A stretch of DNA of 64,000 bases from Eutreptiella sp. 'Long Island Sound 2002' (Eukaryota > Euglenozoa > Euglenophyceae > Eutreptiales > Eutreptiaceae), in contig OZ038382.1 in NCBI GenBank assembly GCA_964036045.1, positions 126,232,556-126,296,555 on the forward strand, given 5' to 3'. Every line of letters begins with the position of its first letter. The first letter of the stretch is position 1. Positions 9,877 through 21,984 of the stretch are shown piece by piece. Under the pieces are notes generated by a model. The model had not been told where the DNA came from, made no database searches, and saw nothing but the letters and a program-made list of their open reading frames with translations. The position numbers were made by a program, and so were the translations under genes.

Positions 9877-12229
9877 CTGCTACCATAAAGAAGGTCCCTA
9901 CCAGGACCGGCCCCCGCTGTGCCCCTTCCGCCTGTAACCCCTGCTGATTTGCTCCTGATCAGCGATTGCATTTCTCAAAGTCCGGGGTCCAAAATCCAAA
10001 AATATAGAAAATAAAATCCTCCTTCAACCCTGAACAGCAACCAGATCCCACAAATACAGCAATAATCCAATCCACACTGCGGGCTTCTGTTCAACACACC
10101 GGTTGTCTCACCGTGGCGGGCATGTACAAGAGTTGCACCAAAGAGGAAAGCCCCGAAATTGGCATATGAACACAAATAAAGCAAAGTTGGGGAAAGATGG
10201 AAACTTACACCATCACAGCCATAGACCCCTCATTCCTTGGACTCAAGACCTTCCCTTGACTCACCAACATGATGCCCTGAACCCAGTCCAATAGGATGGC
10301 TAAATGCCATGTGTCAAAAGTCACTACATAAACCCCAAAAATGTGTTCACCCCCAAGCCTCTATATCCTAGCCCAATGGGGGAGGTGGCGTGTCATGGCG
10401 TAGAGTAGCACTCAGGACCATGCCCTACCCTGACATAACCTTGGCTGGACTTGGAGTCGAATGGGCTTGGAGATATGCCCCATGAGTTTGAACTCATAAC
10501 ATGCCAAAAACTGTCAATTCACACCATATTGGCCATATATCAAATATATGCTCAAAATTGAAGTTACCACTTATCCGGGGGCTCAAAGTATGCATGGAAT
10601 CGAAGTCTAGTATTCATGGAGGATGGAGACCAAGGAACAATGCCCATGTACATCCCACTTTACCCTCGAATCCCCTTCGGATATGGGCGCCACGCACTGC
10701 CCAAGTCAGCCCATGATCTTGAGACCAATTCTTGTAATCCTTCGTGCGCCAAGCCAAATGGAGTACGCGATCCGGCATATGGTGGTGTTCAACTCCAAAG
10801 CATATGCCAACATATGAACAACATACCATGGTTCGACTCTCCATAGGCTTCTTGCTGTTTGCCGACCAGGTAAGTACACAAAACGCAAAAATGAGCAACA
10901 ATTGAGGTCAAAAACATGAAAATATGTCCAAATACAAAGTTGTCATGATAGTATATCTCTATGCTCGCCGATGATATCCGCGCATGGTTCGATATACGAA
11001 AGATTGGAACCATTTGCGAACCATTCCCCCACTTGGATCCCCAATCAGGCGCATTGAGGTAACTCCGCCACTCATATCAAAATGCCCCATGAAAATATGA
11101 TTGCACTCATGGATCTCTTTGCCAAACATACCATGAGCAATACATACGCGGTAGACTTAGTCTAGCGCTTTGAATTCCACAATTGGGACCTGGGCAAAGC
11201 CCTTGTCACGTGTGGCTCCCCATCTCCTCGGCCACACGAAGATATATAACATGGGCGTGAGCATATCAAGACATATACCACCAATATCACACATAGCCCT
11301 TGAGATAGGCCCCCACCATGGTATGCCATGCCCCTCCATAGTCATAACTTTGGGTTAATTGGACGTGGGAACCTAAGGAAAGATGCTATGCAACCACAAG
11401 ACTCATGCGCTACACTCGAAAGTCATAATATCAAGTCGGGACACATGGTCAACAAGTTATAAACAAGTTTCTACCATGTTGACCATGATCCTATGATACA
11501 ACGAGTGTGCATGACGACCTAAGGTGTTGGACCCTACTAAAAATAAGTTGAGACCAAGGCGATTGCAACGCAACCTTTCTTATTCTCTTCTCTCGCACTC
11601 ACGCGTAGATATGGCCCTTCAAAGTGGTCCCACGAATCACTCTTGTTTCCCTTATATCTCCACGTCAAATGGGTGGCATATATAAGGGAAACCTGACTTG
11701 GGCATAGGGAAAAGAGTATGACCACTCGAAGAAGACCAAATCAAGTGCGGCGATGTCGAAGTCGAAAATCCGATTTCGACGTCGCGAAAAATTCAGATCA
11801 AAATTTCGAGTGCATATTTAGAAAATTGCAGAAGCAACGAACCCTTTACTGATAAAATCTGACCCTTCATCGGGGTTTCCGCCAAAATATCTGGAAATAA
11901 CAGTCAACCAATCGGTTACCGCAAAATCGGGAGCCAACTGACAGTCGCCGATACATTGACAATCGGAATCAAAGGCTGAAAAATCACGGAAACACTATGA
12001 TAAAAAAACCCTGTTGATTCCTGATATTCTGATATAGAAATCTCAGCTGGCGGCGCCTCGGTACTGAATATGGCCGCTCATAGCCGGAATGGCCAAACCT
12101 ATCACACTATCACATCAGGTTAGGTCAGGTGGATGGGAGAGTATGATATCAGCCAATGGCGGCTTGCCGGCACATAGATACACACCCCAAGTGACCCCAA
12201 GATGGCCACGGGGGTCCGAACCGGCTTCA
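9877..12229 (-). repeat. 3' LTR of retrotransposon A (intact copy)
   Basis: Read on the minus strand it begins TGAAGCCGG at 12229 and ends ...ATGGTAGCAG at 9877. It is AT-richer than the interior. It holds a TATA-like CTATATTTTTGG near 9989-10001, about 100 bp from the LTR end, which could set the start of R. At 11151-11154 it contains GTAG followed by ACTTAG, the undisturbed version of the site into which element B inserted in the other LTR. Ten bases at its 3' end equal the primer-site start. If those are not LTR, the copy ends at 9886. Confidence 0.92.
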
Positions 12230-12241
12230 CCCCCCTTCTCA
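12230..12241 (-). promoter_or_regulatory. Polypurine tract of retrotransposon A
   Basis: Minus strand reads TGAGAAGGGGGG immediately before the LTR start TGAAGCC. This is the expected plus-strand primer, and it closely resembles the tract at the same place in element B (AAGGAGGGGGG before TGAAGCG). Confidence 0.85.
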
Positions 12242-12626
12242 GAGCGTTGTTACCGCTCGGAAGTCATTTAAGAGAGGACGGGAGGACCCCAATGGGCTCC
12301 AACCCCCCCCCCCCATGTCCCAAGGACACATGGAGGCCCCACACAGGTCGTAGGCGTCCCCCACGCCCCAAGGGAGGGGTGAGGACACTGATAATCGGTG
12401 CCCTACGCCATATCCGGTCTCCTCTTGATCTACAACATGGACCAAGTGGATCAAAGATAGAGAAACGTCGTCGGTCGACCTAAATAAGTATACCACAATG
12501 AAATATATATGTGGAGATCGAGTGAAGGGGGTAGATGGCCAATCAAGGCCCAAAAATCCCCGGATGAACGCCCTCACCCGTCTCCCAAGCACAGAAACAA
12601 ACAAAAATGCCAAGGAGGATCCATTA
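12242..12626. other. 3' untranslated stretch of retrotransposon A
   Basis: About 385 bp between the end of the chromodomain frame and the polypurine tract. It contains a C-run at 12303-12313. No coding signal seen. The equivalent interval in element B is about 1.5 kb. Confidence 0.5.
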
Positions 12627-14487
12627 CTATGCTACAGCAGCAACCAAATGGACCAACACGTCCTTGACATCCAAAGAAATATTCCTTTTCTTCAGATAGT
12701 CCATCCAGACCGTGGTATGCCTCGGCACGAACCTGCTCGGAGGCTCCCACAAATCCCTGGATGCGGCGAATCCCTTCCAACGGACTTTATAAAGCCTCCC
12801 CCCAGGCGTCCCCGGGTCCGGCTTGTCTGCCAGGATCTTCTCAGCGGTGCAGTCGTCGTCCTCACCCTCGTCGTCGGAGTCCACATCGCCGGCCGTGAAC
12901 TCGAAGGTGACGGGACGTCCGCTGGGGTCTGGTGCTCGGGGACAAAGCTGGGTATGGTCGTGGTCCAGGATCTTGTTATCCCCCACACGAACCGCATACA
13001 CATCCTGCCCGACCTTCCGCACGATTACCCCCGGCACATACCAGAATGCCTGCCGATGCCTGGACAGGACATCCTTGTGGTGCCGCTCCACCCACACGGT
13101 GTCTTGGAGAGCATACTTCTGGACCTTTCCCTGCTTGAAGTACTTGGCCCTCTTGTCATGCTCGTCCTGAAGTGCCTTGCACACCTTCACCGCCGTGTCG
13201 TCCGCCTGAGCCATCATAGCGTTCGCATCCCGGGCCACTTTGCCATGGTTCAACCACGGGAGAGTGCGTGACACTCGACCCCGTAGGAACAGGATACGAT
13301 GGGGCGACAGTCCAGTGGGTCCCGGACGGTCGTGGTACGCTTGGAGTACTCTCCACAGCAAATTGTACCAATTCCAGCCCGGTTCGTCGATGTGCAGCTG
13401 GCGCAACTTCTCGAACATCTGCCGCCCAGCCACCTCAGCTCGGCCATTCGACCGGCTGTGGTACGCCACGGTCTTGGCGTGCCGAATACCCATGTGCTTG
13501 CACATCGTCTTGAACCACGTCCCCACAAAGTGACTGCCCCGATCGCTGCAGATGACAGCTGGGACATCAAAAATCGTCAGCCAATGCCTGATCATGGCAT
13601 TAGCGACGGTCTTGGCCTGCAGCCCCCTCATGCTTGTCCTTCTTGTCCTTCTTCCTGGACTTCTTGCCCGGGACTGCCACGATATACCCGCTGTGCCTGT
13701 CCACCGCCAGGATGACACAATCATAGGTCTCTCCTTCCACGGTGACCTCCGGCATGGCGAACACATCCATGGCCACGGACTGCATAGGGGCCTCCGGTAT
13801 AGCCGTATACACCGGATTGCCCGCTGTGGAGTGGTTGGGACTCTTCGTGGCCCGACACACGGCACAGTCGCCGCAGTACCTATCCAGGATGGCGTAGTAC
13901 CCCGGAGGGAACTTGAAACGCCACTCCAGGTCCTGCTGCATCTTGTTCCGCCCAGGGTGCATGAGCTGGGCGTTGTGCCAATGGTCAATGAGCTCCTCCA
14001 CTCGGTTCTCGGGCACCAGCAGCTTGTCCTTGAGGAACAACTTGTCCCCATCCTCGGTTAAGCCTTCGGGCCATCCGTCGTCCGACGGGGCGCTCACGGC
14101 ATTCCAGTACTTGCTCCAGTGGTCGGATGCCGCATAGTCATCCGCGCAGTCCTCTGTGAGCACCGACCTGACTAGCTCTACAGGGGCCACCATCCATTGC
14201 TCGAGGGTTGACTCTCGAATAGCCTGGACTTGGGCGCCCCGGAACTTGGCCAGGCCTGTACGGTTTGCCATCACCACAAAACACTTGACCCCCTCTTGCT
14301 CCATGGCCTTCTCCATCTCGATGATGCGCTTGGCCTCCTCGGTCTCCTCGGCGGCGCCATGGCTGGATATGTCCATCCACGCCTTGCCGCGGGGTAGGCC
14401 GCGCGACTGAGGCAATCTGCCACAGTGTTGTCCTTCCCCGGGACGTACACGACGCTGAGGTCGAACTTGGCGAACGTCTCGTGCCAT
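12627..14487 (-). pseudogene. pol: Integrase with C-terminal chromodomain, retrotransposon A
   Basis: Two overlapping frames, 14487-13600 and 14051-12627. The first carries the zinc-binding part (HPG..., CAVCRAT) and the first catalytic Asp in MDVFAMPE, then breaks. The second resumes with the second Asp (ICSDRGSHF) and the Glu (NGRAEVAGRQ) of the DD(35)E core, then a GLSPHRILF segment and a chromodomain at about 12680-12865 (AEKILADK, YKVRWKGF, DLWEPPSRF). The integrase would insert the cDNA, and the chromodomain would steer it to modified chromatin. A frameshift in a Lys/Asp-rich stretch near 13600-13650 kills it. Very close in layout to 33030-34869 of element B. Confidence 0.88.
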
Positions 14488-15030
14488 CGGGCCCTCCTAG
14501 CCGCTGGTCCTGAGGGGGTGTCGACATGCTCCTTGTGCCAGCTCTGTAGGGACTGGTGGTCCGTGCAAACCAGCACCGGCTGCAGTCCGATGTGGCCAGA
14601 CCACTTCCTGAGCGCACATACAATGGCGTATGTCTCCTTCTCCCTCGCGGTCCATGTTCGGCGTTGGCCCTCGGCCAGGATCCTGCTTCAAAACGCCACG
14701 GGAACATGAGTCCCGTACTTGCTCGAGGACTGCCCCCACGGCCTAGTCCGAGGCGTCTGTCCGTAGCATGAATCCCTTGTCCGGGTCCACCAGGAACAGC
14801 CCCAAGTGCCCCAGGAGTCGCTCCTTCAGGCGGTTGAACGCATCCTCAGCCTCAGGGGTCCAGGCAAGCTTCTTCTTGCTCCCCTTCCGGCCATCGAACT
14901 TGCCCACCTGCAGCATCTTGTGCAGTGGCCCCGAGACTTCTGCATACATCCGGACATAGCCCGAATAGTAATTGCAGAACCCCATGAAGGACCGGAGTTC
15001 GCTGATGGTCTGGGGCTTTCCTCAGTGGTG
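14410..15030 (-). pseudogene. pol: RNase H region, retrotransposon A
   Basis: Follows RT. LRTDASD is followed by TAG and then AVGAVLEQV. Element B has Tyr at the stop position, so this is a nonsense mutation. Beyond it the frame slips, and the downstream VCTDHQSLQSWHKEHVDTP and KDNTVADCLSR motifs are read from a different frame. RNase H would remove the RNA strand during reverse transcription. It also contains the RT connection segment GFCNYYSGYVRMYAEVSGPL. Confidence 0.82.
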
Positions 15031-16320
15031 CAGGGACGCCAGCTTCCCAGGCATGGGACGGCGTTGCCCGTGACCAACCACGTGACCCGTGAACTCCACT
15101 TCCTTCACGAAGAGTGAGGCTTTGGTGGGCTTGGACACCATGTTGTGCTTGTCCAGCTCACTGAGCACTCGGCGCAGATCCTTCTCATGCGCTTCGATGA
15201 GCTCGTCCTCCGTCATATTTTCCGTGCCGGACCCGATGATGATGTCATCCACAAAAGGGTCGGCACAGTCCCGGACCGGACCGAGTAGGTCCCCCATCAT
15301 GCGCTGGAAAGCGGCGTTGCCATTCTTGGTGCCCATAGGCACCACTTTCCACTGCATGGGCCCCAGCGGCGTCGACATCGCTGTGCAGGGCCTGGAGTCC
15401 GGGTGTAGCGGCATCTGGTGATAGCCGTGTTTCAGGTCTAACACCGTGAAAATCCGCTTTTTCTGTTGTTTTTGAAGGATGGAGTCGATCAGGGGAAGCG
15501 AGTACGAGTCGTGCTCGGTCTGCTCGTTCAAACCTCTGTAATCAACCACCAACCTCCACTCGCCCTTCTCCTTCTTGAGCACGATGAAGGCTGGGCTGGC
15601 CCACTCACTGTCGGAGGGTTCGATCCATCTCCGCTCAATGAACTCGGCCAACAGCTTCTTCATGGCCTCGGCCCGATCGCCCTGAAGTTGGTACTCCCGA
15701 TGACGATAGATCTTGGGGTTCGGCTTCAGCTTGATCCTCGCTGTGCCAAACCTCCCACGATCTGGAGGGTTCTTGTTGGCGACGCCACTGAATAGCCGCG
15801 GATAGGCATTGATCAGCCTCTCCTTCAGCTCGGCGACCTTCGTGTTCTCCTTGGGCCTCTTCAGCTGCTTGCTTCGGGATCGATACAACCGACCGCACTG
15901 CGGCATAGGCCTCTTCCGGGTCCCAGTCCCACTTCTCCTCGTCCGATATGCCGTCTTCATCGTCGTGGGGCGCGCTTCCCACCGATAATCTTCGAAAATT
16001 TGCGGCATCGGGCTGGTTCTTGTCGCTCTCGGCCCCCATTCTTGGGAAATCCCACGTCGGCGGGTCCGACCCAACCGGACCATCATATTGGTCCGCGATG
16101 TGATCCATGACCCTCGCCACGAACTCATCCTTCTCGTACTTGCCGGTGACCAACATCTTGTCATCCCACCAATGCGGAGATGTGACCTTGGCCCGCCTCT
16201 TCTTGGCTGCCACACGGTCATGCATCCCCATCCGCATGTAGTTGACGACGTCGTCGATCTCGGAGTGGGACAGGATGTCAATGCCATCAATAGGCTGATC
16301 CGTCCCCTCCTTGGGCTCAA
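15022..16320 (-). pseudogene. pol: Reverse transcriptase, retrotransposon A
   Basis: Best read from about 15850 to 15022: WIEPSDSEWASPAFIV, WRLVVDYRGLN, FTVLDLKHGYHQM, PMQWKVVPMG and FVDDIIIGSG, with the catalytic FVDD at 15244-15255, then FTGHVVGHGQRR. This is a Ty3/gypsy RT. The upstream part of the same frame is out of sense. The genuine linker (DDVVNYMRMGMHDRV..., WDDKM) reads in the frame covering 16546-15850, so a frameshift lies near 15850. A stop (TGA) follows LASLHH. The original polyprotein joined protease, DIRS-like module, RT, RNase H and integrase. Confidence 0.9.
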
Positions 16321-16329
16321 ACATGACCT

Positions 16330-17601
16330 TCATGGGCACCGCCTCCACCCTACGGATGAATGCTTCATCAAGCCGTGGGCTGGGCTTGCGCCCCATCCAC
16401 CAGGAAAGCCTTGGTACCCCACGCTTGACCCAGAGGAGGGCATTGATACACCCTTGGCGTCGATGAACAACTCCTCCTCCGGCCCGAATGACATCTCGTT
16501 CAGGGTGATGGAGTCCAGCGTCAACTTGAGACCCTCCAGCGGACATGGGGTGGATCCTATGCCGGTTATGACCAGGATCCCCTTCGCCCTATCCGCGACG
16601 ATCTTCTCCACCGTACGTCTGGTATTGTCCAGGGAGCCATGCCAATACATGGGCCCCCACTCCTTCAAACCCCAATGCCTGTGCCAGGCTGAGTCTCCTC
16701 GATGCCAATGCCTCCTACAATTCCGCAAAAGTGGGGCATCCCGGGAAGCGAAGACGTCCGTCTCGGGCGCTTCGGCTTCCAGCGTCTGGATCATCCTGGC
16801 ATACACCTGCGGCGCCATTCCATACTCCGTGAGCTGAACTCCACGGTCTCCTCTGGACTTGGCACCCACAGCTCGCACCGCTTGGACCATCGGATCCTCT
16901 TCCTCAGCATTCCATTGGGATGATCCGCATGCATAGTCCGTGGACAGCCATGTGAGGCATTCATCATCCTCCCGGACCAGGGTTGCACGATGGGGAAGGG
17001 CTCCAATGGCGTTTGCCACCATGAAGTCATACCCCGTGATCATATCCCAATCTGTAATGTCGGCCACATAGAAGTTCCCGGATAGAGTGCTTCTCTTCGC
17101 CAGATCAGGGCGGTTCAAGCGCTCATGTTCCCAGAACTCCATACTGATAGTGGCCTCATGGGTGCCCCCACCCATGATCTCTCCGTTGGCAACCTTCAGG
17201 CGGACTGGTCTCCGGCTCGGCTGCAGGAGTTCCTCCTTGAACAACCCTCTCCGGACCAGGCTCACCTGGGCACCCGTATCCACCAACACATCCACCACCT
17301 TCTCCTCTCGTCCGCACCGTACACGCACTTTCAAGTGCAACTGCCGCTCGTCACCATGAGGCGTATGGACGACTCTCACGGCATGCAACTCTAGCACGTC
17401 CGGGTGCATCAGGACTTCAAGGGTATGGTCACGGATGGTGTAGATCTTGGGCAGGTCCTGCCCATCCACGGGGCTCTCCGTGGTCGCTCCTTCCATCTTG
17501 CCATGTCCCGTACCCACATGTACTTCCCTTGGCAGGGCGCTCCAGGGGTTGGGAGTGGCGAAGCTCAGTGGTTTTGGCTCTTCCGAAGCGTTCTTCGGCA
17601 C
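16330..17601 (-). pseudogene. pol: Aspartic protease plus DIRS-like module, retrotransposon A
   Basis: A 423-codon open frame. Residues 60-210 form a retropepsin-like domain with the catalytic LVDTGAQVSLV (DTGA at 108-111) and a second-lobe WDMITGYDF. Residues 270-350 carry APETDVFASRD, then SAWHRHWG and VEKIVADRAKGILVITG. This resembles the DLFASR...NPPF...ILI.P segment that follows RT/RNase H in DIRS-type retroelements, but here it lies before RT. Elements B and C have the same module at the same place. The last 40 residues drift out of sense, matching the frameshift into the RT linker. The frame is open, but I class it as a fragment of a dead pol. Confidence 0.8.
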
Positions 17602-17682
17602 CCGATGTGCCTCTGATTCCTCAGGGATTCCACTGATTTTCGGAGGAGAGACCTCCGAGGTCCCACTCCCGTGGGGGCTCCT

Positions 17683-19452
17683 CTAGACTTGACTTCCCGC
17701 AGCCCCTTCCGGCTGCGATCCGCCAGGACTTTGTCCACCACGTTGCTGGGCTTTGAGTTCTTGCAACGTCCTCAACATGTCCTCAGCAACCTCCTCGATC
17801 GACCTCACTCGTTGGTCTTGGCCAGGTCCACCATGATAGCCTCTTCCTCCGCCTTTCCCTTGGCCTTTGCCTTGGCCTTTTCCCCCGTCTCCGCCCTTCG
17901 CCTTCCAATCGGCAATCCGCTGCTCCTTGGGCTTCTTCTCGGGGTGGGCGGCGAAGTAGGCCTTCTTGTCCGCCTCATACACCTTGCACTGATGGTGGTC
18001 GTGTGCATGGTTGTTTCCCTTGCCATAACAGACCCAGCACCCGTCGTGCTGAGACCTGTACTCCCGGAACGAGAGCGGTGGTTTCCCGATCCTCCTTGGC
18101 TCATTGCCCTTCTTGGGTCCCACCCGGCTCCATCTGGACCGATCCTGCCCATGGTCCCTCACGTTGTGCGCCACAAACGCGAAGAAGTGGGCCTCCTCGT
18201 GATCCTCCCGGGACCAGGTGCAGTGGTCTTGGCCACTTCCACTACCATCCTCCGCGGAGTTGGCCTTGTCCTCCTGGATCTCCCGATGATGGCGTTCTTC
18301 TCGGTGGCCTCGTTGTCCATGACCATGTCGATCCTGCACTTGGGCCTCGTTCTTCGCATTGAGCTTCAACTCCACCGTGATGTACTTCACGATCTCGTCC
18401 AGGCTCATGCGGGCGAGGATGACCTGCATCCTCAGCGGCTCCCCGCGCCTCCACTCCACGTTGTTGAGGCGCAGCAACCTTTGCCCCATGGTGTCTCCAA
18501 ATACCTCCACGTACACGGCGTTCTTCAGTCCCAACATCCGGTTGAGTCCGCCCAGGTTCCTCCCGAAGAACTCCATGATACCCGCATGGGTATCCTCCGC
18601 CGCCATGATCCTCACCGCCACGCGCTTCTTCGCTCTCTTCTTTTCCTCGTCCTCCACTCTCCTCTTCCAGTTGCCGGGGAGGACGTCGTTCAGCAGGTGG
18701 CGGATCTCGCTGGCCTCATTCCAGTCCTCCACCAGCTTGAGGCATCTTCGGTACTTTCGCAGGTACCGGTTCCACTCCTGGACCCGCAACTCACCGCGGT
18801 CCAGCGGCAGCGGGATGGACCACAAGTCCTCCAGCTTCTGGTTCGGAGCGTCCACCCGCTCCTCATCCTCCAACCACTGGAAGCAGGCCTGCTCCGTACA
18901 GATCAGTCCTTCCCGGATCTCATCCCGCAGCTCCTCCTTCAGGTCCTGCGCCAGCCGGTGTGGGAATGTCCAGGATACCCACTTGTCCCGCGGCGCTCCC
19001 CGTATCTCACCGACGACCTCCTCGGCAAAGTCCTCCCAATCCAGGATGAAGTCATCCAGGTTGGAGGGGTTGCCATCGTAGTAGGGGGTTTTGATTCCCC
19101 TGAGGTCGTCAATCCTTATTGGCGTCTCCGACGTCCCCAGCCACCACTCCACCGAGACGGATACCACCTGTGGCCGGGGGTTGTGAGTACACTCCCCGTA
19201 CATCCCTCTCCTCCATGGAGTGCGGTCCAGTTGGGCCTGAACCCATGGGGTTTGGAATGCGGGAAGGACTTGCTCCATCGGCCGTCCATATCCCCGTATT
19301 GGGGTCCTTCGCCCACAGGTTTCCGCCTGGATGACCTCAACCATGTCCGTCGGCGCTTCTGATGGTTCGCCCCTGCTTGGTCTGGCTCTGGATCTCCTCT
19401 TCCGCATAAACTGCATGGGCAGTCGTAGTGATCGGTAGATCCTGGGCGGCAT
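17683..19452 (-). pseudogene. gag: Gag capsid and nucleocapsid, retrotransposon A
   Basis: The 589-codon frame begins out of sense. From about residue 120 it holds a capsid-like region (KTPYYDGNPSNLDDFILDWEDF ...) that aligns with KPPMYDGNPLNLDRF in element B. Near residue 480 comes a zinc knuckle with unusual spacing, C-x2-C-x8-H-x4-C (CWVCYG...HDHHQC), preceded by PRRIGKPPLSF. The C terminus is Gly/Lys-rich (GKGQGKGQGKGGG), suited to RNA binding. The intact gag would build the particle and package RNA. It is followed after about 80 bp by the protease frame. Confidence 0.85.
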
Positions 19453-20592
19453 GGGACATCTGTACCGTTAGGCTCCTCTGGTCCGTGATTGCGTGCCCTT
19501 CCCGCATGGACCCGGCCGGTGCCGTGTGTTCCCCGAGCATTGTGGATTCGCTGAACATGGGAACAAACGGCAGCGCACCCGGGTCAACACGCGGAGGCGC
19601 GTAAGGTGCCTCTGCAGGGCCGCCCATGGGTTTCTCCATGGCGCCCCTGAGGGTCTTAACCCGCTCCACCAGCTCTGCCGCTGCTGGCTTTGCCGGGAGC
19701 TCCGGACCCGAGGTGAGGGGCTGTTGCTCCTCTAGCCTTTTCAGGCGTCCCGACATGTCCTCCACCAGGTAGAGGAGGCTGTCTACCACTCGCTGCTGCT
19801 TCTCCAGGGCCAGCTCCAGATTCTCCTGGTACCGGTCCCGTTCCGCTCGCAGCTCTGCCATGTCTCTCTCCGCGGCCGACTGGTCATCCAGGATCCCGGC
19901 GACGTCCTCCTCTAGGCTGTCCTTCGCGTTGTCCAGGGTGTCGAGGCGATGCATGATGGCGTCCATCCCCATCTTTGGGTACTTGCCCATGAGGAAGGAC
20001 AGGTGCTCGCATTGGCACTCAGCGTGCCTTCCACCTGATCCGGCGCATCCCAGGGTTCCCTGCGCCTCGGACTCCTCCGCCGTGGGTGTGTCGCCCATGC
20101 TATCCCGCGTTGGCTCCGTGTGCCGGGCCACAGGCGCCGTTCTGGCTCTGGCGGGCCTCTCCAACGCCTCGGCGTCATGCTCCAGGCTGGGTTCTGGGGC
20201 CGTGTTTGCCCTTGTGGGCGGTCTGGCCGTCTCCTCCGACTCCGAAGGTTGCTCATAGGCTGTCCGATAGCCCTCAGAGTGCCCCTCGGAGTCCCACAGC
20301 CTGACCGGGCTGGGGTCCGTATCCATAGCCCCGGCGTCCCATGCCGCGGGCTTGGGTGACCCGCGCTTCTCGTAGCGCCGGGCCCGTCCTCCACTGCTGG
20401 CTGAATGGCAGGTCTCCTCAGAGTCCTCTGCGGCGGAGCGGAGGTTGCATGCCTTTCAGCAGCGACGCTCACACATGGAGACCAGGTCCTCCATGTCAAG
20501 TCCTCCTCTTCCCGAACGTCGTATTTCTCTTCGGGCTTCAACTTCCAGAGTTCGCCATGCTCCTGAGCGCCTCGGCTCTTCTCTGGCTCCAA
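19337..20592 (-). pseudogene. gag: Gag N-terminal region, retrotransposon A
   Basis: Starts MEPEKSRGAQEHGELW (frame 20592-19912), then shifts near 20300 to the frame 20326-19337, which holds an acidic, heptad-patterned coiled coil (DDQSAAERDMAELRAERDRY and following) after a short Cys/His cluster (CAGSGGRHAECQCEH). Another shift leads into the capsid frame. Multimerisation through the coiled coil is the likely role. No relative outside these elements is recognised. Confidence 0.65.
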
Positions 20593-20702
20593 TCTCCGGC
20601 GTGGTCTCCACCGAGTTCACAATACGCACCCGGGGCGTACTTGGGCAGGGCTCATAGGGGCCCAAGTCCCCGGGTCGGCGGTAGGTAGGGGCAGCAGGTA
20701 CG

Positions 20703-20714
20703 CCTCTGCTACCA
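20703..20714 (-). promoter_or_regulatory. Candidate tRNA primer-binding site of retrotransposon A
   Basis: Minus strand TGGTAGCAGAGG at the junction of 5' LTR and interior. It is complementary to CCUCUGCUACCA, the 3' end of animal-type initiator Met tRNA as known from vertebrates. Twelve matches including the terminal CCA are good evidence, but the host's own tRNA is unknown. Part of this string (ten bases) is also present at the outer end of the 3' LTR. Confidence 0.65.
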
Positions 20715-21984
20715 TAAAGAAGGTCCCTACCAGGACCAGCCCCTGCTGTGCCCCTTCCGCCTGTAACCACTGCTGATTTGCTCCTGATCAGCGATTGCAT
20801 TTCTCAAAGTCCAGGGTCCAAAATCCAAAAATATAGAAAATAAAATCCTCCTTCAACCTTGAACAGCAACCAGATCCCACAAATACAGCAATAATCGAAT
20901 CCACACTGCGGGCTTCCGTTCAGCACACCGGTTCTCTCACGGTGGCGGGCATGTAGTAGAATTGCATCAAAGAGGAAAGCCCTGAAATTGGCATATGAAC
21001 ACAAATAAAGCAAAGTTGGGGAAAGATGGAAACTTACACCATCACAACCATAGACCCCTCAATCCCTGGACTCAAGACCTTCCCTTGACTGACCAACATG
21101 ATGCCCTGAACCCAGTCCAATAGGATGGCTAAATGCCATGTGTCAAAAGTCACTACATAAACCCCAAAAATGTGTTCACCCCCAAGCCTCTATATCCTAG
21201 CCCAATAGGGGAGGTGGCGTGTCATGGCCTAGAGTAGCACTCAGGACCATGCCCTACCCTGACATAACCTTGGCTGGACTTGGAGTCGAATGGGCTTGGA
21301 GATATGCCCCATGAGTTTGAACTCATAACATGCCAAAAACTGCCAATTCACACCATATTGGCCATATATCAAATATATGCTCAAAATTGAAGTTACCACT
21401 TATCCGAAGGCTCATAGTATGCATGGAATCGAAGTCTAGTATTCGTGGAGGATGGAGACCAAGGAACAATGCCCATGTACATCCCCACTTTACCCTCGAA
21501 ATCCCTTCAGATATGGGCGCCACGCACTGCCCAATTCAGCCCATGATCTTGACACCAATTCTTGTAATCCTTCGTGCGCCAAGCCAAATGGAGTACGCGA
21601 TACGGCATATGGTGGTGTTCAACTCCAAAGCATATGCCAACATATGAACAACATACCATGGTTCGACTCCCCATAGGCTTCTTGCTGTCTGCCGACCAAG
21701 TAAGTACACAAAACGCAAAAATGAGCAAAAATTGAGGTCAAAAACATGAAAATATGTCCAAATACCAAGTTGTCATGATAGTATATCTGTATGCTCGCCC
21801 ATGATATCCGCGCATGGTTCAATATACAAATGATTGGAACCATTTGCGAACCATTCCCCCACTTGGATCCCCAATCGGGCGCATGGAGATACCTTTCTCA
21901 CTCATATCAACATGCCCCATGAAAATGGGAGTGCACTCATGGATCTCTTTGCCAAACATACCATGAGCAATACATACGCGGTAG
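20706..21984 (-). repeat. 5' LTR of retrotransposon A, proximal part (U5 side)
   Basis: Aligns with 9877-11154. Similarity stops exactly at GTAG (21981-21984), where element B begins. The remainder of this LTR is at 39534-40613. Confidence 0.93.
21981..21984. repeat. TSD (GTAG), left copy, of element B
   Basis: GTAG before the 5' LTR and again at 39534-39537 after the 3' LTR. The empty site at 11151-11154 in A's other LTR has a single GTAG, which proves the duplication. Confidence 0.93.

Noticed and set aside
17671-19362. A 563-codon plus-strand open frame
   Set aside because: It is antisense to element A's gag, which has conserved motifs on the minus strand. The plus-strand product is Leu/Pro/His-rich with no relative.
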